Assembly (NCBI GenBank): GCA_001692895.1
Contig: KV748239.1
Coordinates: 777,206 to 841,205, forward strand
Direction: 5' to 3'
Length of the DNA stretch: 64,000 bases
From: Cenococcum geophilum 1.58
Taxonomy: Eukaryota > Ascomycota > Dothideomycetes > Gloniales > Gloniaceae
Part shown: positions 42,760 through 55,300 of the stretch, in pieces
Numbering within the stretch: position 1 is the stretch's first letter
Layout of the letters: each line of letters starts with the position of its first letter
Position numbers and translations under genes: made by a program
Notes under the pieces: generated by a model
Database searches by the model: none
Told to the model about the DNA's origin: nothing
Seen by the model: the letters and a program-made list of their open reading frames with translations, nothing else

Positions 42760-44220
42760 CGGTTTTCTACCTCGGCTACCTACTAACAGCATACTTTTAC
42801 TCCTAATCCATGGCCCATATTTATAGAACAAATAGGGCACCGGTACTAATAGTAAACTTATCGCTCCTAGAATTGTGAGCGTCCAATGCACGCTCATGTA
42901 ACGGATTAGGGTTACAGACGCAAGTGCGCTAGCTGAGTATGATTCGTATGAATTAATTATGTACTGGCAGGTATCAACGGTGAGTAAATGTTGGGAGTAT
43001 GTAAGAATGAACGATTAAAAATCCAATGTGATACGGGGAAATGAATACACAGTATACCAAAGCCGAACAGGACGGAGGCGAGTATTGGGGACCAGATACT
43101 GGTCGGACGTTACCACATTATTCATCAGCACTACTGCTGGAGAAAGCCTCGAAGAAATAAGAAACTGAACAATAAGACTACTTACATAGCTCGTCCAACC
43201 CATCCAGAACTGATAGGAATAGCAAATGCACCACCTAGCATCGAAAACCACAGCCTAAACCAGGAGGCAATCTATCCCCTCCCTCCTCCTGTACCTTCTT
43301 CAAATCACGCTTCGCCCACTTATATATCAGCGGTACTAGCGCAGAAGCTCCAAACAACCCCACCACGATCCCCAAAAATAGAAGACCAGTGATCCCCTGC
43401 GACGTTCCGTGTATCATGCCAAAAATATAGTTGTACCCATCCAAGAAGGTAAAGAGTACAATATGAAGCTATCACCACGGATTTCGACATCACCAACGTA
43501 CCGCTTATCTCCAGTAACGGCGCGCAGATGTCCGGCCTTCCATTTCAGCAGAATGGGCGGGTATGTCTCCGGTTGAATAACACAACCAGTCCAAGTACTA
43601 GCCCAGACATTATCAGCGTCGTCCATTCGGTCCGGCGCCAGCTTATAGCATTGCTTTGTGCGATGAAACCACCCATTACGGGTCCGAGAACTGATCCTGT
43701 GAATGCCGCGTTGGTAAAGACTAGGAAAGTGAAAACACGCCCCATAGAATTTCAGAGATCGGAGATCGAACCACCAGCGCAGGTGAGCGGTGTTGAGCCG
43801 AAGAAGCCAGCGGGGAAGCGGAAGGTGAGTTGGGCGCCGATGTTGGGAGCAGGCCCTGAGGTCATGATGAAAACCATATAAAGACTGAGCGTTGAGATGT
43901 AGACACTGTAAACGTTATCAAGACTTCTCAGTGATGGAATATAAGACTACGGAACAGAATCTCGGCTAGAGCGGACTTTGCGCATTCCCTCGATACTCTG
44001 GACCTGCGCGTCACAGCGTGCCAGCTCTGCTGAGATGATTGTCGCTGGGGGACGATTCGTGGGCTCTAAGTTCATCCTGCCCTTCCTGGTCTTCCTCTTT
44101 TCCTGTGTTCTCCCTTCTTTTTGTAGACAGCCCTCTCGTTCCTTGCGCGGCGCTGTCAGGCAGAGTAACTCTCGAGTTGTCGCCCTTCTCCAAGTCCACT
44201 GGATCGAGAGAGTCCGGCTG
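42760..44220 (-). pseudogene. MFS transporter (DHA1, polyamine/drug-type), decayed
   Basis: The minus strand carries most of a 12-helix MFS protein in broken frames. An N-terminal hydrophilic part (44220-43980: V-D-L-E-K-G-D-N) is followed by V-Y-I-S-T-L-S-L-Y-M-V-F and A-G-G-S-I-S-D-L then TGA at 43754-43752 where the family has Trp. Next come R-V-F-T-F-L-V-F, L-G-P-V-M-G-G-F-I and L-I-M-S-G-L-V-L-G-L-V-V-L. A one-base loss near 43570 shifts into P-E-T-Y-P-P-I-L-L-K-W-K. About 30 residues are missing before L-F-T-F-L-D-G-Y-N-Y-I-F-G near 43440. There is another shift near 43270, and a deletion near 42890 before HWTLTILGAISLL and L-F-Y-K-Y-G. Similarity is to the DHA1 family that includes polyamine and drug exporters. 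At least one stop, two or three shifts and two deletions make it non-functional. Confidence 0.75.
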
Positions 44221-45243
44221 CTTTGATTGAGGTATCGTGAATGAGGCAGAAGGCGATCGGCCAAGGAATTCGCACTATCCTCTATTATTCCATCTCTTGT
44301 TGTAGCCTCAGCTTTTCCCCGTCTAGCGTTCCAGGCCTGGTGCTCTACATGTTGCCGGAATTTGCGGAACTGTATGAACGACCACATAGCTACAGCGCAA
44401 AAAGCCTAATGCGTAAAATGCACTGACGAGGGAAACAAGGCCAAAATTTCTGGAGACCCCGTGCAAAAGCTAGTAATGTTGAAAATGACTCTGTCCAAGA
44501 CTCAACAAATGATGAGATGGAACCAAGGAAATAAACAAAGCGCAATACTCGTTGTATCGGCCATACCTACAGACGTATCCAGCCGCAGCTGCATTTCTAA
44601 TATACCTAGATAGTCCATGTTGATTGTGATGTAGACGGTATGAAGTTAACGAATCTTGCATCCGCGGCCTTAGCGGCCGTTACAACCGTTTTAAGTGAAG
44701 CGTTAATGTTGCGATCGACGAAATGCCGCATAACAGTAGTTTATCGGGCCGTTTTTATCTCCCGTGGGAACTACTGCTTGCTGTTTCTTGATGTCTTTCT
44801 GATAAGCTTCATACACGAGCTTTGAGAGGATGTTGCAATAGGATAAAACCCTAAGCGATGGAGCAGTGAAGTTGAAGCTTTAAACCACTAATGGGGAGCA
44901 CGTGCTCTTATTTTGTAATACCTTCCCAGGAATTCATAGTCAGAGACCATCTCTTACAGCAGTCTAGATTTACCTCTCTGCAATGCACGCAGGATTCCTA
45001 AAAAGGCCTTCCTCTAGAAGCCGAAGGATTGTGCAGGACCTTGATAGGACAATTGGAACCAGCCGTGAGAGTTTTAATTCTATAGGATGCTACTCAAATT
45101 CCATAGCGTAATGAATTCATCTTTCGAACGAGGATATGTCTTGCTGCACCACATCACCAACCTTCCTATCTTCTAACCCCGCCAAAAGCCCTATTTCCGC
45201 CATCCGTCCATGCAAAGTGATAGGTAGCTACCAAAAGGGTCAT
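44221..45243. other. Intergenic, with a possible detached exon of the MFS pseudogene
   Basis: A minus-strand frame at 44387-44230 (MWSFIQFRKFRQHVEHQA) may be N-terminal coding sequence of the MFS gene or of another decayed gene. The remainder up to the het-c stop at 45244 has no supported feature. Confidence 0.4.
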
Positions 45244-48200
45244 TTAATACCCACCACCATACTCTCTCCTCTCCCCATACTCACCACCACCTCCATAGCC
45301 GCCCCCATAGCCGCCCCCTCTCCTCTCCCCATACTCATCGTCACCTCCAAACCCACCCGGCATCTCTTCTTCCTCGCGACGGCCTCCATAGCCTCTGCTC
45401 TCGCCATACCCGCCTCCCCCACCGTAGGATTCGCGTTCCTCACCATACCCACCACCAGGCCGTTGCTGCTCGTACCCGCTACCATAGGACTGCTGTTGTT
45501 GTCCATACGAATCTTCGCCGTACGACTGCTCACCATAAGCAGATGTTCCCCGGCTGGCCCCATAGCGCTGCTCTTCGCCATAGCTCTGCTGGTATCCGCC
45601 ACCGGAGTGATGCTCTTTTTTTCCCGAATCATGCNTGTGCTCTCCAGAGCGGCGCCCATACTCCTTTTCCTCATCCGAGTCTTCCTCATACTCGCCATGA
45701 TGCTTCTTGTGGTGCTTCTTCTCTTCTTTTTCGCGCGCCTTGCGCTCTTTCTTGCGGCGCTTCTCCTCGTCGTCTTCAGAGTCCTCTTCGCCGTACTTAC
45801 TCCCGTGATGTCTGCGAATTGATTAGCTAGAAACACTTTCAGTGTGTGAAAGGAACTCACTTCTTTTCCTCAGAGTAGTACTCGCCCTGGCGATTAAAGC
45901 CTTCTCTGCGCTCTTCACTCTCCCACTGGCCACCAGGCTTCTCATAGCGTCGCTCCTCAGTCCGCTCGTACCCGGTGCCGCTGCTATGGCTGCTAGTCTG
46001 GACTTTCTGCTGGTATCCATAGCCAGTACTCCCGCTCTGCCCATATTGCTCATAGCGCGAGTACTCCTCGCTTCTGCCACCGCCAGGATGGGACGTTTGC
46101 TTATATTCCGCCTGTCCGTACTTCTCTTCCGCCCCATAGGCACCAGGGCGGTGTCCCGTCTCGGTGTAAGTAGTAGTATGAGAACCGTCCCTGTTGTATC
46201 CTTCGCCTTTGTAGAGCTTCGTTTCGGCCTCCTGCTCGCCGAACGCATTACCCAAAAGGTCAGCACCCACGCCACCAACGAGGCCACCAAGAATACCACC
46301 TAGAGCACCGCCACCGACCGCTTCGCTGGCGAGGCTGCCAACCTCATGGAAGGGTTGTTGTTGCTGTTGCCTGCTGCCATATCCACCGGATGATTGACCG
46401 CTAGCGAGTGCTTGCGAGACTCCTCCCAGAACGCCGCCTAGGGCACCGCCGCCCAGAACACCGCCAGCAGCGCTGGAGCCACCAAAATCGTTCGCCATGC
46501 CCAGCGGTTTGCCGCAGCCGTGGCCAGTGTCATGGACTCCTTCTTTATGGTTACGGCCTTGCTCCACCCCATTACGGCTAAGATTGTCTCTAAGGTCACC
46601 GCGTTCACGTTCACTCATCTCGCGCCACCACTTCTCGACAACGCTGAACATAAGGTGGCGGCTCTCTCTTGCGCCATCTTCGCCAAAGTCGCGGAGAGCA
46701 GGGTGATGGAAGACGCCAGTGACGATCCGCTGGATGGTTCGCTCTGGATCGGCGCGTTCGTTGTCCCAGCATTCAACGATCTGAGGAACGACCCATTTGA
46801 GAACTTGAGAGGCAACTTTGCCCGCTGGCTCGTTGAGAACGTTACTGAAGTGGTCTTTGGAAAGCATTGAATGCGTGGGGTCGCTAGAATTGTCATTACG
46901 GAAGACGATTAATTGCTTTTCACGAGAGCTGGCGATGACCTCGGAAGAACCGGTTGTTAACTCAGTCTTGACCTGACGGATTATGGGAAGAACGAAAGGT
47001 GCCAGAAGCGAGAAAACGAAAATGTTGACTTGGTCTTGGAGTTGCTCGATTAACTCAGGAAGGATGGGAATCCTCTCGATAAATTCGGTGATTGATTGCA
47101 TAATCTCGTCATGCCATTCCATGATAGGAAATATTTGCTTGACAACCTCCTGCATTTGTTGTGTGAAAGCTTCAGGTTCCTTGGGACTGATGTGCATATT
47201 CTGCATTTGCGCAGCTTGGGCATTAGCTTGGAGCTCATCAGCTTTGGTAGCCTGGTCTTTGTCACCAAAGAGTCCATCGGGAAGCTGGTTCAGGAGGTCC
47301 TTGATAATGCTTGTATTCTCGCGGTTATCGTTGGCCGTCATTGTCCCTTCAAGCTCTTGCAATTCAGATTGAGTGGCCTTGTCCGAGAATTCGCCCATGA
47401 CGGAGTGAAGGAAGTCCACGCCTCCAAATGTACCGGTTATAATGGGGTAGATGGGCCCGCGAGCCCCTTGGACATGGACCTGAGTATTGCGACCGNCATG
47501 GGGAAATACGTTGCGCTCGCCCATTTCGATCAATGCAAGCTCGACGTAATTGGAATGCGCGGAGTAATCTTGCGGTAACTTAGCCAACGATCCCAAAAGC
47601 TATTTGCAAATCAAAGTTACCTTCCAAGCAATGACACCCAGTCCCGAGTAATCTCAGAGCTTCGTATAAGTCTGCCTTATTCTGATTCCGGTTGTAGCTT
47701 CTACCAAGGTGGATGCATCGTCTGAACAGGTCACGAACAAGCCCCGCAGAGGTTGTAATACCCAAGTCCTCTGAAGCAATGTAGTTCTTTAAGCCAGTAC
47801 GATTATCGATGCTAAGTTCACGTCTCTCATCGACAGGGCCTCGAAGGCGGCGATCATACTGACGTGCGTCAATGTTATCCGCGTAGTCCTTGGGATTGTC
47901 GATGTGCTCTTCCGGGCTGCGTTCATAAAGCGTAAGCGAAGTTCTTGTAATGAGGAATATGAGCCCTACCGATAGCATCCAAGCCTATCTCTGGTGACCT
48001 CAAATTCCTTGGTACCATATCCAAAGCTCAAGAAGCCCAGAATCCAGAGAAGGATTCGAATGGCCTCAGCGCTAACCATCTTAACTGTTCCGACCTGCGT
48101 TAAGCTAGCGTCAGCTCCCCGGCCATACGCGCATTATTTATATATAACTAAACTCACATCAACTGCCTGCGAGTAATCGCGCAGCCAATTCCCAAAGTAG

Positions 48201-48421
48201 ACGCGTTTGACATCCATCTTGCTGAATTTCTTGTTGGTGGCGCGAGACATAAGAAGAGTAAGGAGCGTGTCCTCGATGTCTCCGTGACGCCAATTCATAC
48301 CTTCGATTCTAGCTGTCCCTGCAATATTGCCTGCGCCAAAGGCGTGGCTAGGACGAGCCCAGAAGATGAGAAGGATGAGGCATGGGAGGAGAAGTGATGT
48401 GGGGGGCCGAAAGGACGGCAT
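45244..48421 (-). CDS. het-c: HET-C heterokaryon incompatibility protein
   Basis: het-c controls vegetative incompatibility: fusion of hyphae with different alleles can trigger cell death. Five exons were placed in frame: 48421-48158, 48094-47970, 47916-47621, 47568-45861, 45811-45244 (2961 nt, 986 residues). Introns are 63, 53, 52 and 49 nt, all GT-AG. Residues 1-27 form a signal peptide ending P-S-H-A, before F-G-A-G-N-I. The Het-C domain follows: NWRHGDIEDTLLTLL, R-V-Y-F-G-N-W-L-R-D-Y-S-Q-A-V-D-V, D-N-P-K-D-Y-A-D-N-I-D-A-R-Q-Y-D-R-R-L-R-G, H-C-L-E-D-Y-S-A-H-S-N-Y, DPTHSMLSKDHFSNVLNEPA. After about residue 640 the protein is Gly-, Tyr- and Gln-rich with G-G-A-L-G-G-I-L-G-G repeats, as in known alleles. 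Two single N bases (45635 and 47497) leave two residues undefined. The gene starts about 480 bp from a transposon block. Confidence 0.92.
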
Positions 48422-48899
48422 TTTAGTGCAAGCCAACAGGTATGCTCAAGTCTGCCTTGTAGAAATAAAGGTTAGGCTGAGTAAGTGTATAAGATACGGA
48501 GTGTTATCGCTGTAGGTGTAAGAGAACGTTGTTGGTATTCTCAGGTTCAAGCAGATGGAGGGGCTGATGGAGGGGCACGGGTTTAGCTTCAATAGTGCAA
48601 AAAGCCAAGAAGCCAAGAGTACAAATGACGAAAGCCAACGTCGCAGGATCTGCTAGTGTCACCTGCCTTGATGCGCAGTTAAGCAGTGATGGAGAGCGTG
48701 GTAGAGCTTGTCTTTGCTTGAATTTGCTTGTCAAAATGGCATCAGAGTTACAGTACCTCGTCAAAAGTGGCCACACCAAAAATGACACCCCCTGCCGAAA
48801 TACTATGCAAAAGTAACGCAATTGATTCTAGAGCTTCAAAAATATCTGAAGCCACTTACAGATACATAATCTAGTAATCGCGATAATTTTTTAGTGTTT
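48422..48899. other. het-c upstream flank; no gene seen
   Basis: It should contain the het-c promoter. A 105-codon minus frame (48821-48504) has no recognisable features and lacks coding character. The AT content rises sharply from about 48840. Confidence 0.45.
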
Positions 48900-49005
48900 A
48901 AAATCTAGTGTGCCCCCTTAGCCTTAATTATAGCGTTATATCTCTCTTCTATACTATTAATTAAAGACTTAAAAAGGCAGGAGCTATCTCGTTTTAGTAC
49001 AGCCA
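48900..49005 (-). pseudogene. Tc1/mariner transposase, C-terminal fragment
   Basis: The minus strand reads KSLINSIEERYNAIIKAKGAH followed by TAG at about 48913. This is the usual end of fungal Tc1/mariner transposases (L-x-x-S-I-x-x-R-x-x-A-x-I-x-A-x-G-G-H). Upstream of about 49005 the frame meets unrelated sequence, so only the last 30 or so residues remain. It may belong to the same element as the N-terminal fragment at 57.2-57.7 kb. Confidence 0.6.
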
Positions 49006-49125
49006 CTGGTCCGCCTGGTGGTTAGCGTGTTTTATTAAATTTCCCTTAAACGGCAAAAATACCAATCCTTTCCCTCAAAAAGGCCGTGCAGACGTGACCG
49101 CACTAACCACCGGAGGTGATAGGAT
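49006..49125. repeat. Possible small inverted-repeat element (MITE-like)
   Basis: GGTGGTTAGCG near 49020 and CGCACTAACCACC near 49101-49113 are imperfect reverse complements and face each other across about 80 bp. The stretch is less AT-rich than its surroundings. No clear target duplication is seen. Confidence 0.35.
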
Positions 49126-49599
49126 GCTGTAAATTACTAGGGCCTTAGATAGTTTCTTAATTTCCTCCTCTTTAGAGCCGCGCGTATATGTGATCTCTAG
49201 AAATCGTTTATCCCATGCGCTGTTGATAAAGGCGTCCAAATAGACGAGCCAACCAAAGGCATTAAATCAAATAGAGTCTTGGCAAAATGAGGTCGTAGGT
49301 TTAATCAATTAGTGAGGCTCCAAATTATTATAATAAATCTTAAATTTGTTATATTATTGTCTCTATCGTAATTAAATTAAGGTAAGGTGTTCCTGCCAGC
49401 AAGGTCCTTCTTTGCAAAGCGGTATATTGCATAGAGCACACCCGAATCGTATTCTTGGAGGACAACGTCATCTTACACACTCCTTACTATCGCGAGCTTT
49501 CTGTGTAGTGTTCACCGAAAGCTCTATAAGAGGCTTCCTTTGAATCCTTCCTTTATAGCTCCTCTGCCTGTAGTTATACAGGCTGCGCAGCTAGGCTTC

Positions 49600-51400
49600 T
49601 TAGGAAACAGTTAAACAGGACCTTACCCGTGCTCCTCTGCGGGTGCCTTATGTATATCCTTTTCCTCCATTATAGCAACGCGACCGGGGGGGTTGGTAAG
49701 ACGTTTACCGTAGTTAAATAAGGCCTTAACGAGGTCCTCGCAGAAAGCTTTATAGGCGCTGTGCTTTGGCCAGCAGCCAGGGATAGATTTAGTAGAGAGT
49801 TTATAGCAATTAGCAACAGTTATATTAAGGAGGAAGTAGTAGAGAGGTTTCTAGGCCTTTAAATGCGTCCTTTGCGTGTTATAATAAGACCTTAATTAGT
49901 TGGCTTAGTTAACGCCGCCTATAAAGTGGTTATATATATTAATAAACTATAGTATTAAGAGCTCCTTTATAGCCTAGTCGCTAAAGATCTTCCGGATCTA
50001 GCGGGCGCCAGATGTAGTTATAGCTGGGCGTCGTTAAGTTTGTTAAACCTTAACTCTACCTAGCAATATATAACGTTAGAGCTCGCAGAACCTTATTTTT
50101 AGGAGGCAAACTTACCTGAATTAACTATACTTATAAAAAGTACCATATTAGCGTCTTTCTAAGCAAACTCTATAACAGAACCGTCTTTTAAAAGCCTTCC
50201 ATATAATTTACCCTATTTAATTTGGCCCAAATACACTAGCTTAAGGTCTGCGAGTAACCAATTAATCTATTTAGAACCCTCCTTTTTTAACTACTTGGCA
50301 GGTGTACTAGAGTTATTCTCCTATTCCTCTACTACCTCACATCTTGTCTTAGTTGTTCGTACTATTCCTATAGCCCTAATTCCTTCCTTATAAAGCTAGT
50401 TAAGTAGCTTAATACTTATAAAAAGGTTATCTAGCCAGACGATATATTTATACTTATTAAAATATCGTTTACCGTTAAGCTCCTATAGGAGAAGATCTAA
50501 CACTACTGCCTGCGTCTTCGAAAATCCCTTTTCCTTTGCCTAATATTTGTCTAAATTAATAGGGCCCTTCTTGTCGCCCTTTGTATGCTAGAGCCAGTCT
50601 AGAATATAGCCCTGATTGGCTATAACCTATATCTTGAAGCCTTCTGGTATAGGTTTAGTTGGAATATTAATAGTTTTAAAAGCTTGGCTAGTAAACCGAG
50701 CAATCGTCTTGTTAACAGCGAGGTGAGTTCTAGGCTTCCAATATTGCCGGAAGCGGTTGCGTAAGGTGTTACTAAGTGTCGCAATCTTATAGAAAGGGGA
50801 CTCCTTTGTCTTATTATTAGGGCGCTTGGGTAGCGATATATAAAGCTTTAAATCAATCTACTGCCAATAGTCCTTACTAATATGTTCCCTAACAGCAAAA
50901 TGATTAACTCCTCTTCTATAGGTTTTCGTCCAATATTCTTTAATGTCTAATTCTGGTAATAACCCTATATAAATTGTTACTGCCAAGTATATAAGAAGCT
51001 CCTTTGCAGTAGTTAGCTTTTATTTACAAGGTCTCCAAACTTTCCTACTTTTATCCTTATATTCTTAGTAGGGATGAAGCCTTATATACTTGTTTATATA
51101 AGCTACTAGCTCTTTAAATAAGTCGTCCGTCTATATAAGCTTAAATAAGGTAAGAGGATCGGTCAGATCTATATAGGGTAGTAGATTTGGAGCTCTATTA
51201 GTATAAGGATTAATAGGTAAGGGGTCGAATTTAGGCAGTGGCCAGGGCTCTGGCGGTAGGATTTTAGCCCGCTTATTCTTTAGAACAATATATTAATTAG
51301 GTTGCACAAGATCTATATCATTAGAAGTACGTTTGCGACCTATTGTAGTAATATAATTGAGGTAGGAAGCTATATAGATCCTATACTAGAGATATTTATT
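49600..51400 (-). mobile_element. piggyBac-type transposase (DDE_Tnp_1_7), RIP-damaged
   Basis: The minus strand from about 51370 to 50300 reads largely in one frame with TAG/TAA stops. Blocks include R-K-R-T-S-N-D-I-D-L-V-Q-P-N, P-P-E-P-W-P-L-P-K-F-D, A-V-N-K-T-I-A-R-F-T-S-Q-A-F-K, P-T-K-P-I-P-E-G-F-K-I, V-I-A-N-Q-G-Y-I-L-D-W-L, and Y-I-V-W-L-D-N-L-F near 50430, which contains a catalytic Asp. This order is that of piggyBac transposases as found in fungi. Trp codons are preferentially stops, as RIP predicts. Below about 50300 the frame is harder to follow. The TTAA target sites and terminal repeats were not identified, so the ends are approximate. Confidence 0.72.
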
Positions 51401-51940
51401 AATGTTTTAGTATTTATGCATAGGCCACATTTATTAGACGCCTTAACAGCGCATAGGATAGAGCCTTTCTTTAAGTTATACCTAGGCGTACTTAATAGCT
51501 AATTAATTATATCTATAACATTCTCTTTATACTACTTAGCTATAAGCTTCGATTTATATATTAGAGCGTTATCTACATAAATTAGAAATTAAGCTAGTAG
51601 ATTCGAGGTATCTAGTCCTCTAAAACTTAAACGTAATATTAAGTAGAGTACTACCCCTTAGGCGACTCCTTATCTATAGGAGGCTAGTAAGGCTTCTAAC
51701 TGGAACGTATAATTATCTAATCGACTGTATCAAATAAGAGTTATAGGTGGTTCAAATGTAGGACGCACGTTGCGTATTCAAAAGGATAATTGATTTCTAA
51801 CCTCTTTTATTTAGAAACCAATCCCTAGTTCTTCTCTAGAGGAGAACCAGCTTCTTTTATAGTCCTTTTAAGACACTAATAAAAACTCTCGCTCCTTATC
51901 TATCTAACTATGTCTTTTTTAGGACATTAGCGAAACCTTC
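51401..51940. other. AT-rich spacer between piggyBac and Copia elements
   Basis: The region has no gene. Two partially inverted runs (GTCCTTTTAAGACAC at about 51867 and TATGTCTTTTTTAGGAC at about 51909) could pair. CCTTATCTATCTAACTATGTC at about 51893-51913 resembles the sequence just right of the Copia 3' LTR. The N-terminal coding part of piggyBac may begin here. Confidence 0.4.
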
Positions 51941-52135
51941 TATTGACCGTAATAGGTACTGTTAGATATTAGCTTTAGATTTGTCTTGACCTAGTTTTAA
52001 TCTAGTTTCATTAATTCTCTAAGGACCCCTATAGGGGGTACTACCTCATATATATATAGTCTTTTTCCTTTATAGTTTAAATAGATAGAGTCCTTAATCT
52101 TACCTTATAATTAGTGCACGGACTACTAATTAATA
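51941..52135 (+). repeat. 5' LTR of the Copia element (heavily RIP-mutated copy)
   Basis: It is aligned without gaps to 56924-57118. It shows about 27 differences by eye, each being T or A here where the 3' copy has C or G. Confidence 0.93.
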
Positions 52136-52399
52136 GTTATAAGCCTAGGTGACTTGCTATATTACACCTATTAATTTAATTAACCTTATCCCTTATTAAA
52201 TACTTTATTTATCCTTACAAGCACCTTTTAATATAACTTCTTAAGCTACTTAAGCTATTACCACAACGGTAATATTATCGAACTAAGCTAATTAGGACGA
52301 ATAGATTAACCTTATTAGGCTTTAAGCTCGAACAGAAGACGTATAGAAATACGTTAACCCCTTAACTAAACAGAATTAGTTGCCCCATTTACTTAAACT

Positions 52400-55300
52400 A
52401 GTCTTTCCTAGGCCTTAAGATATAAAGATAGGAACGACCTCATATATAGCTCTCTTTAAGGACAAGAAGGACGAGCTTTAAATTCTCCATAAGAGGTATA
52501 AGATAGTAAAGAAAGAATATAAGAAGTAAAAGATAGCTTTAACCTCCCTATAAAGCTATATTACTAGTATAGTAGCTAAGAACCTTAACACCTATATACT
52601 GGGTATTAACTCGGTATACAACACCCTAGTAGCTCTTAAGGAGAGGGTTGCCCCTACTAATATAATATATAAGCTGTACCTATCTACTTAATATACTAAG
52701 GTTAAAAAGGGCCCAAAGAACTAGAACTTTAAGGCCTAGCTATAGCAGTAGGAGAAGATATATAACAACTATAAAAAGATTAAATTGCTAGATATAAACG
52801 GCAACTAAGTAATTAGAGACTTTCTACTAGCTATAAAGCCAGCATTACCAAACTAGGCTTTAACGTAGAGGGTTAAATTTAACAAATATAACTAGGCTAG
52901 TAACTAGATAATATCTATAGATTAACTAGTTAAAATATATCGGAACTATTAACAAATAGAGACTGCCTAAAAGAGAAGGGATTAACTTAGCGCTAATATA
53001 GTGGGCTTTTAGGGCGAGTTAATTAACGGATCTTATAAAGATAAGGCTTCTAAGGACAAGGCTCCTAAGGATAAGGTCCCTACTACACTATCTAAGACAT
53101 TAAAGAAGAAAGATACCCTAACGTGTTACTGTAGAGATGTTCACTAGTTTCCGGATTATCCTTATATTAACGAATTAGTTTAATTAAAGGATTAGAAATT
53201 TAATAAAGCTATAACTATAAAAGTTAAGGAAAGGATTATAAGCGTATTAAATTAGACTAAGTTAAAGATTAAGAAGATAAGGAAGGAGGCTTTAGGCAAA
53301 GAAGCTCTATAAAAGGAAGCCGTACGGAACCTAGACGGAAGTCAAAAGGAAGATAACCATAGTATCTTCGCCATATACTAAGTAGGCGCCTATAACACAG
53401 GTTCTAACTACAAGCTACGCGATAGCGTTATTCTTAACAACAGAACTATAATATATATCATTAATAATCAATTAAGATTCGTCGACAAGCTCTAACTAAG
53501 CAATAACTTTATATACGCCGGAACAGGCCTAGATCTAATTAAGGGTATAGGGATAGCAGCAGTCACGATCTAGACGCTAGCAGGCCCTAAGAGGATCCTA
53601 CTAGCTAATATAGTATATATACTAGCGTTCTATATAAATTTAGCCTATTTAGATAGGTTTAACAATAAGAATATATAGTAGGACAATAAAAAAAACCTAC
53701 TATATTATAAAGACGATTATAAAACATTCGCCTATTATAGGCGATATTATAACCAAAATATACTTAAATATAATGAGCCAAAAGCCTTATTTGCAATCTA
53801 ATTACAAGACCCCCTTCCTAATCAAGAAGTAGCAGGAAGGCTCTAGTATAAAAGACTAAGTCATGCAGGACCCAACGCAATTAAGCATCTACCTTAGGAG
53901 GTAGGTAGTGCGAAGCTTTAAGGACTAGCGACAATTAAATATAAATCCTATACTATTAGCAAGGCTTATAAAATTATATTAAGAAGAGCACCTACCAATA
54001 AGGTAACGAGGCCCTTTTACTAAGTGCATATCGACTTATTCTAGGAGATTGTGGCATATAATAGTCATAAATAGACAATACATTTCTATAACGAATTTCT
54101 ATAAATAAACGAGGTGGAGACCTTTGCCTAAAAGTCGTTATTAACGTAAGTAATTATACGATATTTAAACAGGGTAAAGCGTCAATATAATTAGAAGATT
54201 GTAGTCATCCAAGTCGATAGCGAGACCTCCCTTAGTGGCGACTTTTATAGTTGGATAAACTAAGAAGGAATTACGGTGGAGTAATTGGCTCCATATATAA
54301 AGTCTTAAAATAGTTCTACTAAACATTCTAGGGGGGTAATTATTATTAAGTCTTGTTATATATAAATTAAAGCTTAATTACTAGAAGAGCTCTAGCTAGA
54401 GATTGTTAGAGCTATAGCGTATTTAATTAATTAGACACTAAACACCTAGCTTAACTAGATAACACCTTTTAAGAAGCTTTAGTTAGCACTAGGGCTCTTA
54501 CTATTAAAGCTAAATATAGCTTATCTACGTATATACGGCTATAGAGCTTACCCGCTTAAATATAACCTCCTATATACTTAAAAGCTTAAGCTAAGAGCTT
54601 ATATTAGATACCTAATTAGGTACTAATTAATAAATATCTTTAGGGTCTATATACCTAGCGAAAAAAAGGTAATTTAAATAAGAGACGTAACATTTAATAA
54701 GCAGTTACTCTATAATAACAGTTAGCTAAATCTCGCAAATCTGCTCCAAAAACGCGCTAATTAAATTTTAGAGGTAATTAATATATCGCATATTAATAGG
54801 ACGCTTTAGGAAGAGCTTAATAAAACATTAAATAAGGACGACGAGACTTTAGATAAAATTTAAGTAGAAAACAGTAGAAATTAATAGGTAGATTTTAGTA
54901 GAAATTAAGACTAAGTAACCGATTAAGATAATAATATAGCAAGCTTATAAACCTTAAAGGACAATTTCCTATCTACCCTTCCTACCCCAAACAAGACGCT
55001 AAAACCTTAGTTAATTCCTACTAAAGAATCCTTAAGCTCCTTAGCTCCCTCCACTTATTAACAACTATATTACGAATACATACCTATAGAGGATAACTTA
55101 AAGGATAAAGACGGCGCAGCTATTAAGGAAGACAATATTATAAAAGGTAAATAATTAAGGAGGCTACCTAAACAATATATAGCTCATTTAACTTACCTTA
55201 AGGAGGTAAATAGCTTTAAAGCGCTTTAGGTAGCCTTCTATATAGGCCTAAAATATTATAGGAAAATCCATTATAATAAGCTACTACCTCCGCCTAAGAA

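Noticed and set aside
48504..48821. 105-codon minus-strand frame upstream of het-c
   Set aside because: No recognisable motif. It overlaps the expected promoter and lacks coding character.
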